DNA of 64,000 nt, from the NCBI RefSeq assembly GCF_000808575.1, contig NZ_JWLW01000018.1, positions 1-64,000 on the forward strand, written 5' to 3'. The notes below the pieces were generated by a model. It made no database searches. It saw nothing but the letters and a program-made list of their open reading frames with translations, and was not told the DNA's origin. This document shows positions 35,517-44,389 of the stretch, in pieces. Position 1 is the first letter of the stretch. Each line of letters opens with the position of its first letter. Source of the stretch: Alteromonas marina. Its GTDB lineage: Bacteria > Pseudomonadota > Gammaproteobacteria > Enterobacterales > Alteromonadaceae. The position numbers and the translations under genes are program-made.

Positions 35517-36590
35517 ATGATTAGCGTTTTTGGTCGATGGTACCGACGCAAATTTTCCGATCCAGATGCAGCGATGCTGCTGATTTTGATTCTTCTAACT
35601 ACAACAGTATTGCTGTTGTGGGGCGAACTAATTATGCCTGTGCTGGTTGCAGCGGTTATAGCTTATTTGCTTGACTGGCCGGTAAGTCGCTTAGTGAATG
35701 TTGGTGTTAGTCGCACCTTGGCATGTGGCGTTGTATTGCTCGGGTTTATCACCATCACTATTTTAACCTTGATTGGTCTGGTTCCCATTATTTCCAAGCA
35801 GAGTGTAAACCTTATTCAGGAAACGCCGTTAATTTGGCAAAAAGCTCAAGAGTGGATATTGACGTTGCCAGATAAGTATCCAGATTACGTGCAGGTGTAT
35901 CAAATCCATCAAATGATGGAAGGGCTAAATGACAAGTTAGTAGAAGTGGGGGAAACCCTAATTTCTGCTTCGTTCAGCAATATTGCCAATTTAGCCGCAC
36001 TGCTAGTTTATATGGTGCTGGTGCCCTTGATGGTATTTTTCATGCTGAAAGATAAGCTTTTCTTTCTAGACAGCATTTCTCGTTTGTTGCCAAAAGAGCG
36101 CCGCTTAATCACCCAAGTGGGCCACGAGATGAATTCTCAAATCGCTAATTATATTCGCGGCAAGGTGATTGAGATTATTATAGTTGGCGTAGTGAGTTGT
36201 GTAACCTTCGTGCTTATGGATTTACGTTACGCCATCTTACTTGGGGTTTTAGTCGGGTTTTCTGTACTTATTCCATATATCGGTGCTGCAGTGGTAACCA
36301 TACCCGTCGCAATTGTTGCAATGTTTCAGTGGGGTATATCGCCAGAGTTTTGGTATCTAATGATAGCTTACGGCATTATCCAGGCGTTAGATGGTAATTT
36401 ACTGGTTCCGTTATTGTTCTCTGAGGCGGTAAGTCTTCACCCGCTTTATATCATTGTTGCTGTTCTGGTGTTTGGCGGTCTTTGGGGCTTTTGGGGCGTC
36501 TTTTTCGCTATTCCTCTCGCTACCCTCGTGAAGGCGGTAATTACAGCGTGGTCTAGTAACCCCGTTATTGTACCCGAAGAGGCAAAGTAG
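35517..36590 (+). CDS. perM: AI-2E family transporter (PerM)
   Basis: A 357-residue polytopic membrane protein of the UPF0118/AI-2 exporter-like family: FGRWYRRKFSDPDAAMLL at the N-terminus as in PerM, about 7-8 transmembrane helices, LVPLMVFFMLKDKLFFLDSI in the middle and ALLGV-like gating helices, with the conserved LVGFSVLIPYIGAAVVTIP and a C-terminal FGGLWGFWGVFFAIPLATL. Transport substrate not known. ATG at 35517 aligns with the E. coli start; an upstream GTG at 35484 is less likely. Confidence 0.88.
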   Translation: MISVFGRWYRRKFSDPDAAMLLILILLTTTVLLLWGELIMPVLVAAVIAYLLDWPVSRLVNVGVSRTLACGVVLLGFITITILTLIGLVPIISKQSVNLIQETPLIWQKAQEWILTLPDKYPDYVQVYQIHQMMEGLNDKLVEVGETLISASFSNIANLAALLVYMVLVPLMVFFMLKDKLFFLDSISRLLPKERRLITQVGHEMNSQIANYIRGKVIEIIIVGVVSCVTFVLMDLRYAILLGVLVGFSVLIPYIGAAVVTIPVAIVAMFQWGISPEFWYLMIAYGIIQALDGNLLVPLLFSEAVSLHPLYIIVAVLVFGGLWGFWGVFFAIPLATLVKAVITAWSSNPVIVPEEAK

Positions 36591-36697
36591 TTATTCCCAT
36601 TTGGCGAACCAGTCAGCGCCATCCAGTACGAGATTCAAAACGAGTACTGATTCAAATAGGCGTTATAGGTAAACACTGATACGAATTGAGTAAGTAT

Positions 36698-36735
36698 AAA
36701 AAAGCCCCGAAAACATAATGTTATCGGGGCTTTTT
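36698..36735. terminator. bidirectional terminator between perM and bcp
   Basis: Stem AAAAAGCCCCGA / TCGGGGCTTTTT with a 13-nt loop. T-runs on both strands serve the converging perM and gcvR-bcp transcripts. Confidence 0.92.
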
Positions 36736-36750
36736 AAATTCTATACCGGT

Positions 36751-37215
36751 TTAGCTGTTTAGATAATCAAGTACTACGGTGTGGTGTTCTTTTGTTTTGA
36801 ACTTGTTGAAAACGTGCTCAATAACACCGTTTTCATCCACGAGGAATGTTTGACGATGAATGCCATCATACTCTTTACCCATAAACTTTTTAGGTCCCCA
36901 CACACCAAAAGCGTCGGCAACGGCGTGGTCTTCATCAGAAAGCAACGTAAAGTTTAGGTTTTCTTTTTCGATGAATTTAGGCAGGCGTTTAACTGCATCA
37001 GGGCTAATTCCTAGCACAACCACATTTTTCGCCGTTAGTTCTTCGTTTACATCGCGTAAGCCCTGGGCTTGTACTGTGCAACCTGGCGTCATCGCTTTAG
37101 GGTAAAAATAAACCAGTACTTTTTTACCTGCGAAATCAGCTAAAGATACGGTTTCATCATTTTGGTTCTGCAATGAGAATTGTGGGGCTTTATCACCAGC
37201 TTGTAACGTTTTCAT
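36751..37215 (-). CDS. bcp: thiol peroxidase Bcp, 1-Cys form
   Basis: A 154-residue peroxiredoxin of the Bcp/PrxQ type: VLVYFYPKAMTPGCTVQAQG with peroxidatic Cys46, GVWGPKKFMGKEYDGIHRQTF and the C-terminal helix. It reduces hydroperoxides in the cytosol. E. coli Bcp has a resolving Cys five residues on (TPGCTVQACG); here that residue is Gln and no other Cys exists in the protein, so it must use an external thiol. The gene overlaps gcvR by 23 bp. Confidence 0.93.
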   Translation of the reverse strand: MKTLQAGDKAPQFSLQNQNDETVSLADFAGKKVLVYFYPKAMTPGCTVQAQGLRDVNEELTAKNVVVLGISPDAVKRLPKFIEKENLNFTLLSDEDHAVADAFGVWGPKKFMGKEYDGIHRQTFLVDENGVIEHVFNKFKTKEHHTVVLDYLNS

Positions 37216-37756
37216 TGGGATCCTTTTTTTGTTTGTCTACAACTTTGCCTGTCACATTTAACGAAGTGAACAGGGACATTAGATCAGATTCTAGTGCGTC
37301 TACATTTTCATTAGAGGGAAGAGAAACAACAAATTTGCAACGCATGTTGTCTTTACCCGATGTCTTGTCTTTAAATGTGCGTTGTCTAAATGCGCTTATC
37401 ATTGCATGACGCTCGGCAAAAAAGCCGGTTACCGCTTTAATCAAGCCAGCTGCGTCTTCTCCGCTAAACTCGACATTAAAAAGATGGGCGAGGTTTTGCT
37501 TTTCGTGATGGCTAGTGCGCTTCATCATAGAAAGCAGGTCAAGGCGCTGAAATAGCGCAGGTAAAATACATTCAGCTTTTGTGATAGCGCTTTGCGTTCC
37601 TTCTATGATCATGGTCAGCGAGAACTCTTTGCCGTAAATGGCTTGCCTGCTATCTAGAATATTGCACTGAGCTTCTGATACCGTCGTTGCAATTTCGCTT
37701 AAAATGCCACTTTTGTCTGTCCCTAGAATGGTGACGATAAGTTGGTGTTTCGACAT
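37193..37756 (-). CDS. gcvR: glycine cleavage system regulator GcvR-like ACT protein
   Basis: A 187-residue protein with two ACT domains: LIVTILGTDKSGILSEIATTVSEA (about 5-28) and VEFSGEDAAGLIKAVTGFFAER (about 94-115). In E. coli GcvR binds GcvA to repress the glycine cleavage operon. The gcvR-bcp pair is standard in gammaproteobacteria, and dapA follows divergently, as in E. coli. Confidence 0.9.
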   Translation of the reverse strand: MSKHQLIVTILGTDKSGILSEIATTVSEAQCNILDSRQAIYGKEFSLTMIIEGTQSAITKAECILPALFQRLDLLSMMKRTSHHEKQNLAHLFNVEFSGEDAAGLIKAVTGFFAERHAMISAFRQRTFKDKTSGKDNMRCKFVVSLPSNENVDALESDLMSLFTSLNVTGKVVDKQKKDPNENVTSW

Positions 37757-37934
37757 CTACTTCACTTCAATGTTAATAATGTCGGGATGTTAGCACAGAG
37801 TTTTTTTATAAGTCAGCGCCTTTTTCTGGCCTTTGAATAAGATATTGTCAAATTCTTGTCATTTTACTTGCGCTATTACTTGTGTTTAAGCACCGACATA
37901 TTTACCATGTGCGCTCACATTTTTCGGAGAGATT

Positions 37935-38819
37935 ATGTTTACTGGTAGTTACGTTGCACTCGTCACGCCGATGTTCGAAAACGGCGATATTGATTACAAG
38001 TCTTTAGAGAAACTTGTGAAGTTTCATGTAGAGCAGGGCACCCACGGAATAGTGTCGGTCGGGACTACTGGTGAGTCAGCAACGCTACCTTTCGATGAGC
38101 ACATTGATGTGGTTAAAGAAACCGTTGCAATGGCATCGGGAGCAATTCCGGTAATTGCGGGTAGTGGCGCAAACTCTACGGCAGAGGCTATTTTTCTTAC
38201 GGAGCAGTTAGGCTCTACAGGTATTGACGGTTTCTTAAGTGTTGTACCTTATTACAACAAGCCTCAACAAGCTGGCATGGTCGCACACTTCAATGCAATT
38301 GCAGACGCCAGCGACTTACCGGTTATTCTTTACAATGTACCTGGCCGTACTGTTGCCGACATGCTTCCTGAGACGGTAGCAAAACTAGCAACCCACAAAA
38401 ATATCGTTGGTCTTAAAGACGCAACCGGTAATATCGCACGCCTTAAGGCTACTCAGCCATTGGTTCCAGATGACTTTGTACTACTAAGTGGCGACGACGG
38501 CTCAAGCTGCGAGTTTATGTGTGAAGGCGGCCACGGCGTTATCTCTGTTACCGCCAACATAGTGCCAAAAGCGATCGCGCAGATGTGTGAAGCTGCACTA
38601 GATAAGAATTTTGATAAATGTCGCGAGATTGATGAAACCATCAAGTTGCTTCATAGCGAGCTATTTATTGAGCCAAATCCAGTAATGCCCAAGTGGGCAT
38701 TGTACAAAATGGGCATGATGGAAAGCGCAGTGATGCGATTACCTATGGTTTTACCGGAACTATCAAGCCAAAAACGTATCGAAGAACTACTAAAAAAATA
38801 CGCATTGATTTCTGGTTAA
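37935..38819 (+). CDS. dapA: 4-hydroxy-tetrahydrodipicolinate synthase
   Basis: A 294-residue class I aldolase-type TIM barrel: GTHGIVSVGTTGESATLPFD at the pyruvate site, Tyr in VVPYYNKPQQAGMV, Tyr in ILYNVPGRT and Schiff-base Lys in NIVGLKDATGN. It condenses pyruvate and aspartate semialdehyde, the first step of the lysine and diaminopimelate branch. It lies 12 bp before bamC on the same strand. Confidence 0.97.
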   Translation: MFTGSYVALVTPMFENGDIDYKSLEKLVKFHVEQGTHGIVSVGTTGESATLPFDEHIDVVKETVAMASGAIPVIAGSGANSTAEAIFLTEQLGSTGIDGFLSVVPYYNKPQQAGMVAHFNAIADASDLPVILYNVPGRTVADMLPETVAKLATHKNIVGLKDATGNIARLKATQPLVPDDFVLLSGDDGSSCEFMCEGGHGVISVTANIVPKAIAQMCEAALDKNFDKCREIDETIKLLHSELFIEPNPVMPKWALYKMGMMESAVMRLPMVLPELSSQKRIEELLKKYALISG

Positions 38820-38831
38820 TAAGGAACACAG

Positions 38832-39935
38832 ATGAAAAGAACGCTGGCTATAGCAAGTTCAGTAGCGATGGTTGCACTTGCAGGTTGTTCAAGCCAAATA
38901 GATAGAAAAACCGCGTCTGGCAGCTACGAATACTTAAAAACTAAAGAACAAGAAACGCTTAAAGTACCCTCTGACTTAGATGCACCTGCTTTTTCTCGTG
39001 ATTTTACATTACCTGAGCTAGGCCAAGAGGCCGACCCGAAGCTAGTGGGCAAATCTTTGATGATTCGTTCGCCTGCGCTTGTTTTACCATTAGTAACTGG
39101 CTCTCACATTGAAGAGGGAAAAAGCTCAGCAACCATTTGGTTTGACCAAGTTGATGACAGCCAGCCATTAAGTCGAGCAATTTGGAATTCGCTTTTGAGC
39201 TTCCTTGATGAGCAAGGGATTGGTGTTGATAGCTTTAGTCCGGAAGAAAAAGTGCTGGTCACTGACTGGATGGTTATGACTAAAGAAATCGAAGGTCCTT
39301 GGTATAGCTTTATAGATGAAGAAAGCGAAATCGGTCGACGTTTTGAATTCAGCTTAGACGTTAAGCCTCATGGCCGAAGCGCTGCGTTGACCGTGGAACT
39401 TAAAGACTACATGCAAACCTTGGGCAATGATGTGATTGCAGAGGTATCTTCGATGGAAGAACGCCGTGAAGAGGTAGAAGTCTTAAACCAGGTTATTGGT
39501 CATTATGAATATCAGATTCAACTAGCAGAAACGCGAAGAATTGCTCGTATCCGTCAGGGTATCAATACCGAGATGGGCTTTAATGCCGATGGTGATGCGG
39601 CGTATATCGTAGAAGCTAAGTATGATGTAGCGTGGCCAAGAATGCTGTTAGTACTGCGTAAGCTTGGTTTTGACGTTAAAGATTTAGATAAATCAAACGG
39701 CCTATTATTTGTCACTTACAATGGTGATCAAGGTAGTTGGTGGGATGGTTTATTCTCAAGCGATAAAGAGTTACTAAAGAAAGGTGACTATCGTTTGAAA
39801 GTTGCAAGAGCGGGTGCAGATCGCACGTCAGTTACCTTCATGAATAATGAAAGTGTACCGTTTGAAGCAAATCAGGTTTCCGACCTTTACAGTGCATTTG
39901 CTGAGGTCATGTCAGAAGATAACCTTGATATATAA
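38832..39935 (+). CDS. bamC: outer membrane assembly lipoprotein BamC
   Basis: A 367-residue lipoprotein: signal MKRTLAIASSVAMVALAGCS with lipobox LAGC and Cys19. The N-terminal unstructured stretch (YEYLKTKEQETLKVPSDLD) is the BamD-contacting region. Two helix-grip domains follow (about 85-215 and 240-360), with MLLVLRKLGFDVKDLDKSNG in the second. It is part of the beta-barrel assembly machine at the inner face of the outer membrane. dapA-bamC-purC order is typical. Confidence 0.93.
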   Translation: MKRTLAIASSVAMVALAGCSSQIDRKTASGSYEYLKTKEQETLKVPSDLDAPAFSRDFTLPELGQEADPKLVGKSLMIRSPALVLPLVTGSHIEEGKSSATIWFDQVDDSQPLSRAIWNSLLSFLDEQGIGVDSFSPEEKVLVTDWMVMTKEIEGPWYSFIDEESEIGRRFEFSLDVKPHGRSAALTVELKDYMQTLGNDVIAEVSSMEERREEVEVLNQVIGHYEYQIQLAETRRIARIRQGINTEMGFNADGDAAYIVEAKYDVAWPRMLLVLRKLGFDVKDLDKSNGLLFVTYNGDQGSWWDGLFSSDKELLKKGDYRLKVARAGADRTSVTFMNNESVPFEANQVSDLYSAFAEVMSEDNLDI

Positions 39936-39947
39936 CTGAGACTGAGA

Positions 39948-40661
39948 ATGGAAAAACGCGACGAGCTTTACCGCGGTAAAGCAAAAACTGTTTATTACAC
40001 TGATGATAGCGATAAACTTATTCTTCACTTTAGAAACGACACTTCGGCGTTTGATGGTGAGAAGATTGAACAGCTAGAACGCAAAGGTGAAGTAAACAAC
40101 AAGTTTAATCACTTTATTATGACAAAGCTTGAAGAAGCAGGCATTGCAACGCAAGTTGAGGAGCTGGTTTCTGACACTGAGTCTTTGGTTAAGAAGCTCG
40201 ACATGATCCCTGTTGAGTGTGTGGTGAGAAACTTGTCTGCTGGCTCTTTAGTTCGCAGACTAGGTGTGGAAGAGGGCAAAGAGCTTAACCCACCTATTTT
40301 CGAGTTTTTCTTAAAGAATGATGCACTTCACGACCCAATGGTAAATGACTACCATATTTTATCATTTGGTTGGGCAACCGAAGCGCAAATTGCTGAAATG
40401 AAAGCATTGACCTTCAAGGTTAACAGTGTTTTGAAAGCACTTTTTGATGACGCGGGTATGTTGCTTGTAGACTATAAACTAGAGTTTGGTGTCGACAAAG
40501 ATGGCAATATCGTACTAGGTGATGAGTTTACACCAGATGGCTGTCGTTTGTGGGATAAAGAAACCCGTAAAAAGATGGACAAAGACCGCTTTAGACAAGG
40601 TTTGGGCTCTGTTGTCGAGACATATATTGAAGTGGCTGAGCGCTTAGGCTTATCGCTTTAA
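39948..40661 (+). CDS. purC: SAICAR synthase
   Basis: A 237-residue phosphoribosylaminoimidazole-succinocarboxamide synthase. [19 protein letters not shown] and [12 protein letters not shown] are the ATP and substrate loops, then [29 protein letters not shown] and LVDYKLEFG with [12 protein letters not shown]. It carries out step 8 of purine synthesis. It is 12 bp after bamC and ended by a strong terminator. Confidence 0.97.
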   Translation: MEKRDELYRGKAKTVYYTDDSDKLILHFRNDTSAFDGEKIEQLERKGEVNNKFNHFIMTKLEEAGIATQVEELVSDTESLVKKLDMIPVECVVRNLSAGSLVRRLGVEEGKELNPPIFEFFLKNDALHDPMVNDYHILSFGWATEAQIAEMKALTFKVNSVLKALFDDAGMLLVDYKLEFGVDKDGNIVLGDEFTPDGCRLWDKETRKKMDKDRFRQGLGSVVETYIEVAERLGLSL

Positions 40662-40686
40662 TAATCTCATCTCTTAGATACTTGTT

Positions 40687-40717
40687 AAAAGAGGACCATG
40701 ATGGTCCTCTTTTTTGT
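40687..40717 (+). terminator. terminator of dapA-bamC-purC
   Basis: AAAAGAGGACC / GGTCCTCTTTT hairpin with a short ATGAT loop and a run of six T. Confidence 0.92.
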
Positions 40718-40848
40718 TTATACATTCTTTCTTCACTTTTCACCTGTTAAATCATTACATTATCCGTATGTTAGTTTTCCTTACGGACTAAAACAGGATA
40801 AGTTAGTGCTGTTGCTGGATATTTCATAATTAAATAGGGAGTTTCAGG

Positions 40849-41727
40849 TTGTTGAAAACGTTTCTTTTGGTCGCTGTAGCGATGGGCGCTTTCGCTGCAA
40901 ATTCTCTACTTTGTCGAATGGCACTTGCCAATACCGACATAGATCCAGCTAGTTTCACACTTTTACGCTTAACCAGCGGGGCGTTAGCGCTATTACTGTT
41001 ATCTTCTTACTCTCTGCGTCGTGGCGTGAAAAGCGCGTCTTCTCAAAGCGTGTTTAAAGGGCTCAAAGCCAACGCAAGTGTGCTTGGTGGAATCACTTTG
41101 TTTGTTTACGCTATCTGCTTCTCATTTGCCTATATTTCTATGTCGACAGGGACTGGAGCGTTATTACTATTTGGTGCAGTCCAACTTACCATGATTACGG
41201 TAGGCTTAATAAACGGGGAACGATTTAACAGTCGACAGTGGCTGGGTTTTGTTCTGGCGTTTATAGGTCTGGTAATTTTATTATTGCCCAGTGCATCAGC
41301 GCCTTCGTTACTTGCCGGTTCACTCATGGTTTTAGCTGGTATGGCATGGGGAGTCTATTCGCTGTTAGGTAAAAAAAGTAGCTCAGCCCTTATGTCTACC
41401 ACTGGAAATTTCATTTACGCGTCTTTTTTGTGTGTTCCCCTAATAGGTGTTGTTTTGTCAGTGGGAGCAGACCAATTTGTATTAGATAAAGTAGGAATGT
41501 ATTACGCGCTTGCATCAGGAATATTTGCTTCGGGCTGTGGATACGCAATTTGGTATCGTGCGCTTCCTCTTATCAAGTCGACCACCGGCGCAACTGTGCA
41601 ACTAAGCGTTCCTGTACTCGCTTCATTGATGGGATGGTTGGCGCTAGGCGAACAGTTTACAGCGCAAATAATGCTTGCTTCGGTAATGACGTTAGGGGGA
41701 ATTTACTTAGTGATAAAGAAGGCATAG
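40849..41727 (+). CDS. EamA/DMT-family exporter
   Basis: A 292-residue inner-membrane protein with ten predicted helices in two EamA repeats (about 1-140 and 150-290). Visible signatures include MALANTDIDPASFTLLRLTSGALA, YAICFSFAYISMSTGTGALLLFG in the first repeat and GYAIWYRALPLIKSTTGATVQLSVP in the second. The substrate is unknown; such proteins export amino acids or other metabolites. The start is TTG at 40849 or the next TTG, 8 nt after GGGAG. Confidence 0.88.
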   Translation: MLKTFLLVAVAMGAFAANSLLCRMALANTDIDPASFTLLRLTSGALALLLLSSYSLRRGVKSASSQSVFKGLKANASVLGGITLFVYAICFSFAYISMSTGTGALLLFGAVQLTMITVGLINGERFNSRQWLGFVLAFIGLVILLLPSASAPSLLAGSLMVLAGMAWGVYSLLGKKSSSALMSTTGNFIYASFLCVPLIGVVLSVGADQFVLDKVGMYYALASGIFASGCGYAIWYRALPLIKSTTGATVQLSVPVLASLMGWLALGEQFTAQIMLASVMTLGGIYLVIKKA

Positions 41728-41766
41728 CATGGTTGTCATTGCTTATTGACCAGATGTCGAGTGTAA

Positions 41767-41952
41767 GCCAGCCTCCAAATTAAGAGCACGAAACCATTAG
41801 ATGTTAATGGAAAGTTTATTGATATCACCGTCAGTGCAGGTGTATCTTATGTAAAAGAGCATCACGACACTGTTGAGTCAGCACTATCGGAAGCCGATGA
41901 CGCATTATATAAAGCCAAAGGGAGCTGCAGAAATAATGTCCAACTGGCCTGA
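41767..41952 (+). pseudogene. C-terminal remnant of a GGDEF domain
   Basis: The frame ending at TGA 41950-41952 reads GKFIDITVSAGVSYVKEHHD and SALSEADDALYKAKGS, the end of a diguanylate cyclase domain (ITVSxGV plus ADxALYxAK). It is preceded by an in-frame TAA at 41764 and has no GG(D/E)EF, start codon or upstream half. It sits 40 bp after the DMT gene and 65 bp before a full GGDEF-EAL gene, so it is the scar of a deleted or recombined diguanylate cyclase gene. The remnant does not resemble the corresponding part of the intact gene closely. Confidence 0.8.
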
Positions 41953-42017
41953 TAACGCTATTGAAATCGCGCGGAAGTCCGAGCGTAATTCGACCGGGTG
42001 TGATTTAGGAGCGAATT

Positions 42018-44351
42018 GTGCGCGCACCACCGATAATTTCTAATGAACATGAACGCGTTGCTGCACTCAAGCGACTGGGTGTGCTAGACACTCCGCCGGA
42101 AGAGCGTTTTGACCGTATAACGCGACTCGCTAGCAGCGTTTTTAATTGTAATTTCGCATCGATAACGCTTATTGACGAAAACAGGCAATGGTTTAAGTCT
42201 GCCGTTAATCTTGATATGGCCGAAACAACGCGGGACGTGGCTTTTTGCGCTCACACTATTACGCAAGACAAAACTTTAATTGTGCCCGATACGCTTAACG
42301 ATCCTCGGTTTAACAACAATCCCTATGTAGTTGGTCATCCTCACATTCGCTTTTATGCCGGTGTTAGACTGATGGTTGAAGGATTCCCAGTCGGTACACT
42401 GTGTGTATTTGACGATGTTGCAAAAACGCTTAATGACGCCCAAATACAACAGTTAGAAAACCTCGCGCAACTTGCTGAATCTGAACTTAAGAGGCAAGAA
42501 TACAATGACCTTTCTCTTCAATTGGAAGAATATCAATATCGACTAGCCCAGACACAAAAAATTACACGTGTGAGGAGCGCAATTTTAGAAAAAGTGGTGA
42601 ACGCAGAATCACTACATACCGTGCTTCATGACATTGTAAATGCTATTGAAGCTGAATATACAGACCAAATATGCAGCATTTTGTTGTTAGACGACGGTAA
42701 ACTAAAGAAGGGGGCCGCTCCCTCGTTGCCTGATTTCTACAATGATGCAATTGATGGCGTTGAGTATGGTGTGGGCAGGGGATCCTGCGGTAATACAGCT
42801 GCAACGAATTTACCGACTATTGTCGAAGATATCAGTAAACATCCTTATTGGGTTGAGTGGAAAGATTTAGCCTTGAGCGCGGGTGTACGTTCGTGTTGGT
42901 CGCAACCGATTCAGGGGTCAAACGGTGAGGTCATTGGTACCTTCGCCATCTATCACAAAGAAAAGGCTATACCGACGGCCGATGAAATGCTGCTAATTGA
43001 ACAGTTCGCGCACATTGCCAGCATTGCCATTGAAAGAGAGCTCGCGAACCAACTTATCTGGAGACAGGCGAATTTTGATTCGCTCACTGGGCTTCCCAAT
43101 AGAAATCTTATGTTGGACCACTTGCAGCTGGCATTAAAAACCGCTGATAGAGACAATGAAAAGGTAGCAGTGATATTTTTAGATTTAGATAATTTTAAAG
43201 ATATCAATGATACGCTTGGTCACGATATGGGCGACAAGCTTCTTATTGAGTGCGCTAAGCGAATAAAACAATGTTTGCGTTCAGATGACACCGTATCCCG
43301 GTTAGGTGGTGATGAATTCGTTATTATTCTGAACAGCATCAAAGGCTTGAGTTCTATCGAGCAGGTCATTCAGAAATTGCTTAGAACAATAGGTAAGCCT
43401 TACATATTAGAGTTAGAACGTGTGCATACTAGCGCAAGTTTAGGGGTTACGCTGTACCCTGACGATGCGAAAGACGTAAAAAGCCTCTTAAAGAATGCCG
43501 ATCAAGCGATGTACGGTGCGAAAGACCAAGGTAAAAATAGTTACCAGTATTATACCCACGACATGCAAACTGCAGCAATCAAAAGAATGACCTTGTTGAA
43601 TGATTTGCGCTATGCAGTTAAGAACAAAGAATTGTTTATTGAGTACCAGCCAATTGCATGTTTCAGTAGCCAGAAAGTGATGAAAGCTGAAGCGTTACTT
43701 CGATGGCAGCATCCCACGAAGGGGAGAATTACACCTGATGAATTTATTCCACTTGCTGAAGAATCTGGACTCATCATTGATATCAGTAATTGGGTATTTA
43801 ATGAAGTCTGTGCCAATATCAAACAATGGAAAGCCGAAAACCGTCAAGAGCTGCAGGTGAGTATTAATACGTCACCTAGCCACTACTTCAATTTAGAATC
43901 TAATATAACTCAATGGTTAAACCTGCTTTTAGACCAGAAGATCTCTGCGCGTTCTATACTTCTTGAAGTCACGGAAAACTTATTAATGGAAGCCAACGAG
44001 ATGGTGTCCAAGAAGCTTTTCCAGTTTAGGCAAGCAGGCGTTGATATCGCGTTGGATGATTTTGGTACAGGTTACAGCTCTATTTCATATTTAAAGCGCT
44101 TTCCTACAGACTTTATCAAGATTGACAGGAGCTTTGTGAAGTCGATGACTGACGTTAGCAATGATAAGGTGCAGTGTGAAGCCATTATTGTAATGGCAAA
44201 AAAACTCGGTATAAAAGTTGTGGCTGAAGGTGTAGAGACGCAAGAGCAATACGATATTTTAAGGAGTATGGGCTGTGATTACGCGCAAGGCTATTTGATT
44301 GCCGAGCCTCTGAGCAAAACTGACTTTGAGGCTTTCTGGCAAAAGCACTAG
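42018..44351 (+). CDS. GAF-GAF-GGDEF-EAL cyclic di-GMP protein
   Basis: A 777-residue cytosolic signalling protein. GAF 1 is at about 20-160 (FNCNFASITLIDENRQWFKS, VAFCAHTI) and GAF 2 at about 185-340 (SILLLDDGKL, GVGRGSCGNTAAT). A GGDEF domain at about 350-515 has an intact active site, GGDEF (430-434), and FLDLDNFKDINDTLGH. An EAL domain at about 525-775 has EALLRW (558-563), DDFGTGYSSISYLKRF and IVVAEGVETQ-type ends. It could make or degrade cyclic di-GMP; the EVTEN and IKIDRSF motifs suggest an active phosphodiesterase. The start is GTG at 42018, with AGGAG 6 nt before. Confidence 0.93.
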   Translation: MRAPPIISNEHERVAALKRLGVLDTPPEERFDRITRLASSVFNCNFASITLIDENRQWFKSAVNLDMAETTRDVAFCAHTITQDKTLIVPDTLNDPRFNNNPYVVGHPHIRFYAGVRLMVEGFPVGTLCVFDDVAKTLNDAQIQQLENLAQLAESELKRQEYNDLSLQLEEYQYRLAQTQKITRVRSAILEKVVNAESLHTVLHDIVNAIEAEYTDQICSILLLDDGKLKKGAAPSLPDFYNDAIDGVEYGVGRGSCGNTAATNLPTIVEDISKHPYWVEWKDLALSAGVRSCWSQPIQGSNGEVIGTFAIYHKEKAIPTADEMLLIEQFAHIASIAIERELANQLIWRQANFDSLTGLPNRNLMLDHLQLALKTADRDNEKVAVIFLDLDNFKDINDTLGHDMGDKLLIECAKRIKQCLRSDDTVSRLGGDEFVIILNSIKGLSSIEQVIQKLLRTIGKPYILELERVHTSASLGVTLYPDDAKDVKSLLKNADQAMYGAKDQGKNSYQYYTHDMQTAAIKRMTLLNDLRYAVKNKELFIEYQPIACFSSQKVMKAEALLRWQHPTKGRITPDEFIPLAEESGLIIDISNWVFNEVCANIKQWKAENRQELQVSINTSPSHYFNLESNITQWLNLLLDQKISARSILLEVTENLLMEANEMVSKKLFQFRQAGVDIALDDFGTGYSSISYLKRFPTDFIKIDRSFVKSMTDVSNDKVQCEAIIVMAKKLGIKVVAEGVETQEQYDILRSMGCDYAQGYLIAEPLSKTDFEAFWQKH

Positions 44352-44376
44352 CACAGCTAGAACAGTGCTAGTGCTT
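44343..44376. terminator. hairpin between convergent genes
   Basis: Perfect 12-bp stem AAGCACTAGCAC / GTGCTAGTGCTT overlapping the last codons of the GGDEF-EAL gene; the old yellow enzyme gene converges on it. T-runs are weak. Confidence 0.6.
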
Positions 44377-44389
44377 GCAGAAATCCGCC

